A stretch of DNA of 64,000 nt from Treponema sp. GTDB lineage: Bacteria > Spirochaetota > Spirochaetia > Treponematales > Treponemataceae. Within the stretch, counting starts at the first letter, position 1; every line of letters begins with the position of its first letter. The stretch lies in assembly GCA_022510905.1 (NCBI GenBank), contig JAFLSN010000012.1, forward strand, positions 1 through 64,000, in the 5' to 3' direction. The position numbers were made by a program, and so were the translations under genes. Positions 62,821 to 64,000 of this stretch are shown piece by piece. The notes below the pieces were generated by a model. It was not told the origin of the DNA, ran no database searches, and was given only the letters and a program-made list of their open reading frames with translations.

Positions 62821-64000
62821 ATGCCGTTGCTTGAATTTTCCAATGTCAAATACCGCTACCCCCAGTCATCTGCGCTGGCATTGAACGGAATAAGCTTTTC
62901 GATCCAGGCCGGGGAATATGTCGCCGTCCTTGGACTGAACGGCTCTGGCAAAAGCACCGCCGCGCGGCTCATGGCGGGCTTTATCGAGCCGGACAGCGGC
63001 TCGGTAAAGCTCGCGCCGAACACGCTTCCTGGCATTGTGTTCCAGCAGCCCAAAGAACAAATCATAGCGGGCGTGGTCGAGCGCGACACGGCTTTTGGCC
63101 CGCAGAACCTGTTGCAGTCAAAAAGTGAAATCGAACTGCGCGCGATAGAATGTCTTTCCGTTGTCGGTCTGATTGACAAAGCGTTTTCGCGCACTTTCGA
63201 GCTTTCATTGGGGCAGCTGCAACGGCTCGCGTTCAGCGGCACTCTGGCCCTGTTTCCCGACCTTCTGATTCTTGACGAAGTAACGTCCATGCTTGACCCG
63301 CAAAACCGCGAAACTGTTTTGCAGTTCATTGATGAATGGCACCGCAAAGGCCACACCGTTGTCCACATAACGCACGATGAGTCCGAAGCGCTCCGTGCGC
63401 AGCGGGTGCTGGTTCTTGAGCATGGAGAACTTGTGTTCGATGGAACGCCCTTGGCCCTGAGCACCAGCGCCAAGGGCAGGCAGGTGCTGTTCATCAAAAA
63501 CGAAGACGGCGCATCCAAAAAAACAAATGCAAAATCTCCGTTTGCGCTGGTGGCCCAGCAGCTTTCATTTTTTTACGCCGACCGGCAGCCCGTTTTTTCG
63601 GGGCTTTCGTTCGCGCTCAGGCAAGGAACCGTAACGGCGCTTACCGGGCCAAGCGGCATCGGCAAAACCACTCTCCTTGAATGTCTCTCCGGGCTTTTAA
63701 AGGCAAGCGCAGGAACGGTGCTGGCAAGCCAGCGTCCGCTTCTGGCGCTGCAAGAAAGCGAAGCCGCGCTGTTCGAGCCGTTTGCGGCCGACGATGTTGC
63801 GTTTGGCCCCAGGAACCAGGGCAAATGGGGCGCAGCACTGGTGCAGTCCGTAAAAAACGCCATGAACATAGCGGGTATTCCATATGATGAATTTGGCGAG
63901 CGGAAGACTTTTGAGATGAGTGGCGGCGAAAAACGCAAGCTTGCCATCGCAGGTATCATCGCCATGGACGGCGATGTGCTTTTATTTGACGAACCGACGG
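62821..64000 (+). CDS. Fused double ECF-type ABC ATPase (partial)
   Basis: At least 393 residues, running off the right edge. Domain 1: Walker A GLNGSGKSTAARLMAG, GIVFQQPKEQIIAGVVERDTAFG (the Q-loop layout of ECF ATPases), signature LSLGQLQRLAFSG, Walker B LLILDEVTSMLDP, HITHDESEA. Domain 2: GPSGIGKTTLLECLSG, DDVAFGPRN, MSGGEKRKLAIAG, VLLFDEPT. Two EcfA-type domains in one chain, as in YkoD-like proteins, power energy-coupling-factor vitamin or metal importers. The T and S components probably follow beyond the window. Confidence 0.9.
   Translation, partial: MPLLEFSNVKYRYPQSSALALNGISFSIQAGEYVAVLGLNGSGKSTAARLMAGFIEPDSGSVKLAPNTLPGIVFQQPKEQIIAGVVERDTAFGPQNLLQSKSEIELRAIECLSVVGLIDKAFSRTFELSLGQLQRLAFSGTLALFPDLLILDEVTSMLDPQNRETVLQFIDEWHRKGHTVVHITHDESEALRAQRVLVLEHGELVFDGTPLALSTSAKGRQVLFIKNEDGASKKTNAKSPFALVAQQLSFFYADRQPVFSGLSFALRQGTVTALTGPSGIGKTTLLECLSGLLKASAGTVLASQRPLLALQESEAALFEPFAADDVAFGPRNQGKWGAALVQSVKNAMNIAGIPYDEFGERKTFEMSGGEKRKLAIAGIIAMDGDVLLFDEPT

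Overview
The window looks like a chromosomal segment of a treponeme (Spirochaetota), probably a carbohydrate-fermenting gut or rumen species. The main grounds are a TRAP transporter with the T-component lipoprotein described from Treponema pallidum (TatT/TatP/fused QM), a gene order sigma-24 / cysS / murB / cyclic-nucleotide-binding protein that matches T. pallidum from memory, a PilZ protein, abundant lipoproteins, an archaeal-type UMP kinase, and sugar genes (pectinesterase, GH95 enzyme, AraD plus an FGGY kinase). Genus is inferred; species cannot be named from sequence alone. No rRNA, phage, insertion sequence or CRISPR array was seen. Two tRNAs (Ile2-CAU and Ala-GGC) are present, neither encoding CCA.

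Layout. 1-4.2 kb: end of a YgiQ-like radical SAM gene, then tatT-tatP-dctQM. 4.3-11.5 kb (minus strand): ModF-like ABC ATPase, mtnN, a formate/nitrite-type channel, and an apparent luxS-DUF1538-tandem PII operon. 11.9-13.3 kb: gdhA. 13.5-19.6 kb (minus): glucosaminidase lipoprotein, pyrH, a sigma/anti-sigma/IPT-transglutaminase-like operon, cysS. 19.7-23.1 kb (plus): murB, double cNMP protein, two small envelope proteins. 23.2-25.2 kb (minus): PilZ and TPR genes. 25.4-25.8 kb: a striking array of about twenty 21-bp units, followed by a small coiled-coil gene. 26.8-30.1 kb: Lrp regulator, aminotransferase, TPR protein with a Mrr-like tail. 30.1-35.7 kb (minus): rsmG, secreted protein, HExxH protein, rsmE, threonine aldolase, XRE regulator. 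36-41.4 kb: tRNA-Ile2, pectinesterase, nth, metK, pdxT, pdxS; divergent PdxR-type regulator. 43-47 kb (plus): prfA, prmC, carA. 47.5-53.1 kb (minus): EF-hand membrane protein, GH95 enzyme, LolD-like ATPase. 53.3-54.7 kb: TetR regulator and tRNA-Ala. 55.2-57.8 kb (minus): araD and FGGY kinase. 57.9-59.9 kb: esterase-ATP-grasp pair. 59.9-61.2 kb (minus): HisA-HisI-HisE fusion. 61.4 kb to the end: a lipoprotein behind a promoter with a nine-G tract, and a fused double ECF-type ATPase running off the end.

Three signals are not explained by the genes. First, a roughly 90-bp interspersed repeat (about 13 full or partial copies, almost all intergenic), sometimes combined with extra modules that carry hairpins with compensatory base changes. 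Second, the 21-bp palindromic array at 25.4-25.8 kb. Third, many genes have a good -35/-10 promoter whose -10 box sits only 6-12 nt before the start codon with no Shine-Dalgarno site, which predicts widespread leaderless mRNAs. The G tract between -35 and -10 at 61.4 kb is a candidate phase-variation switch.
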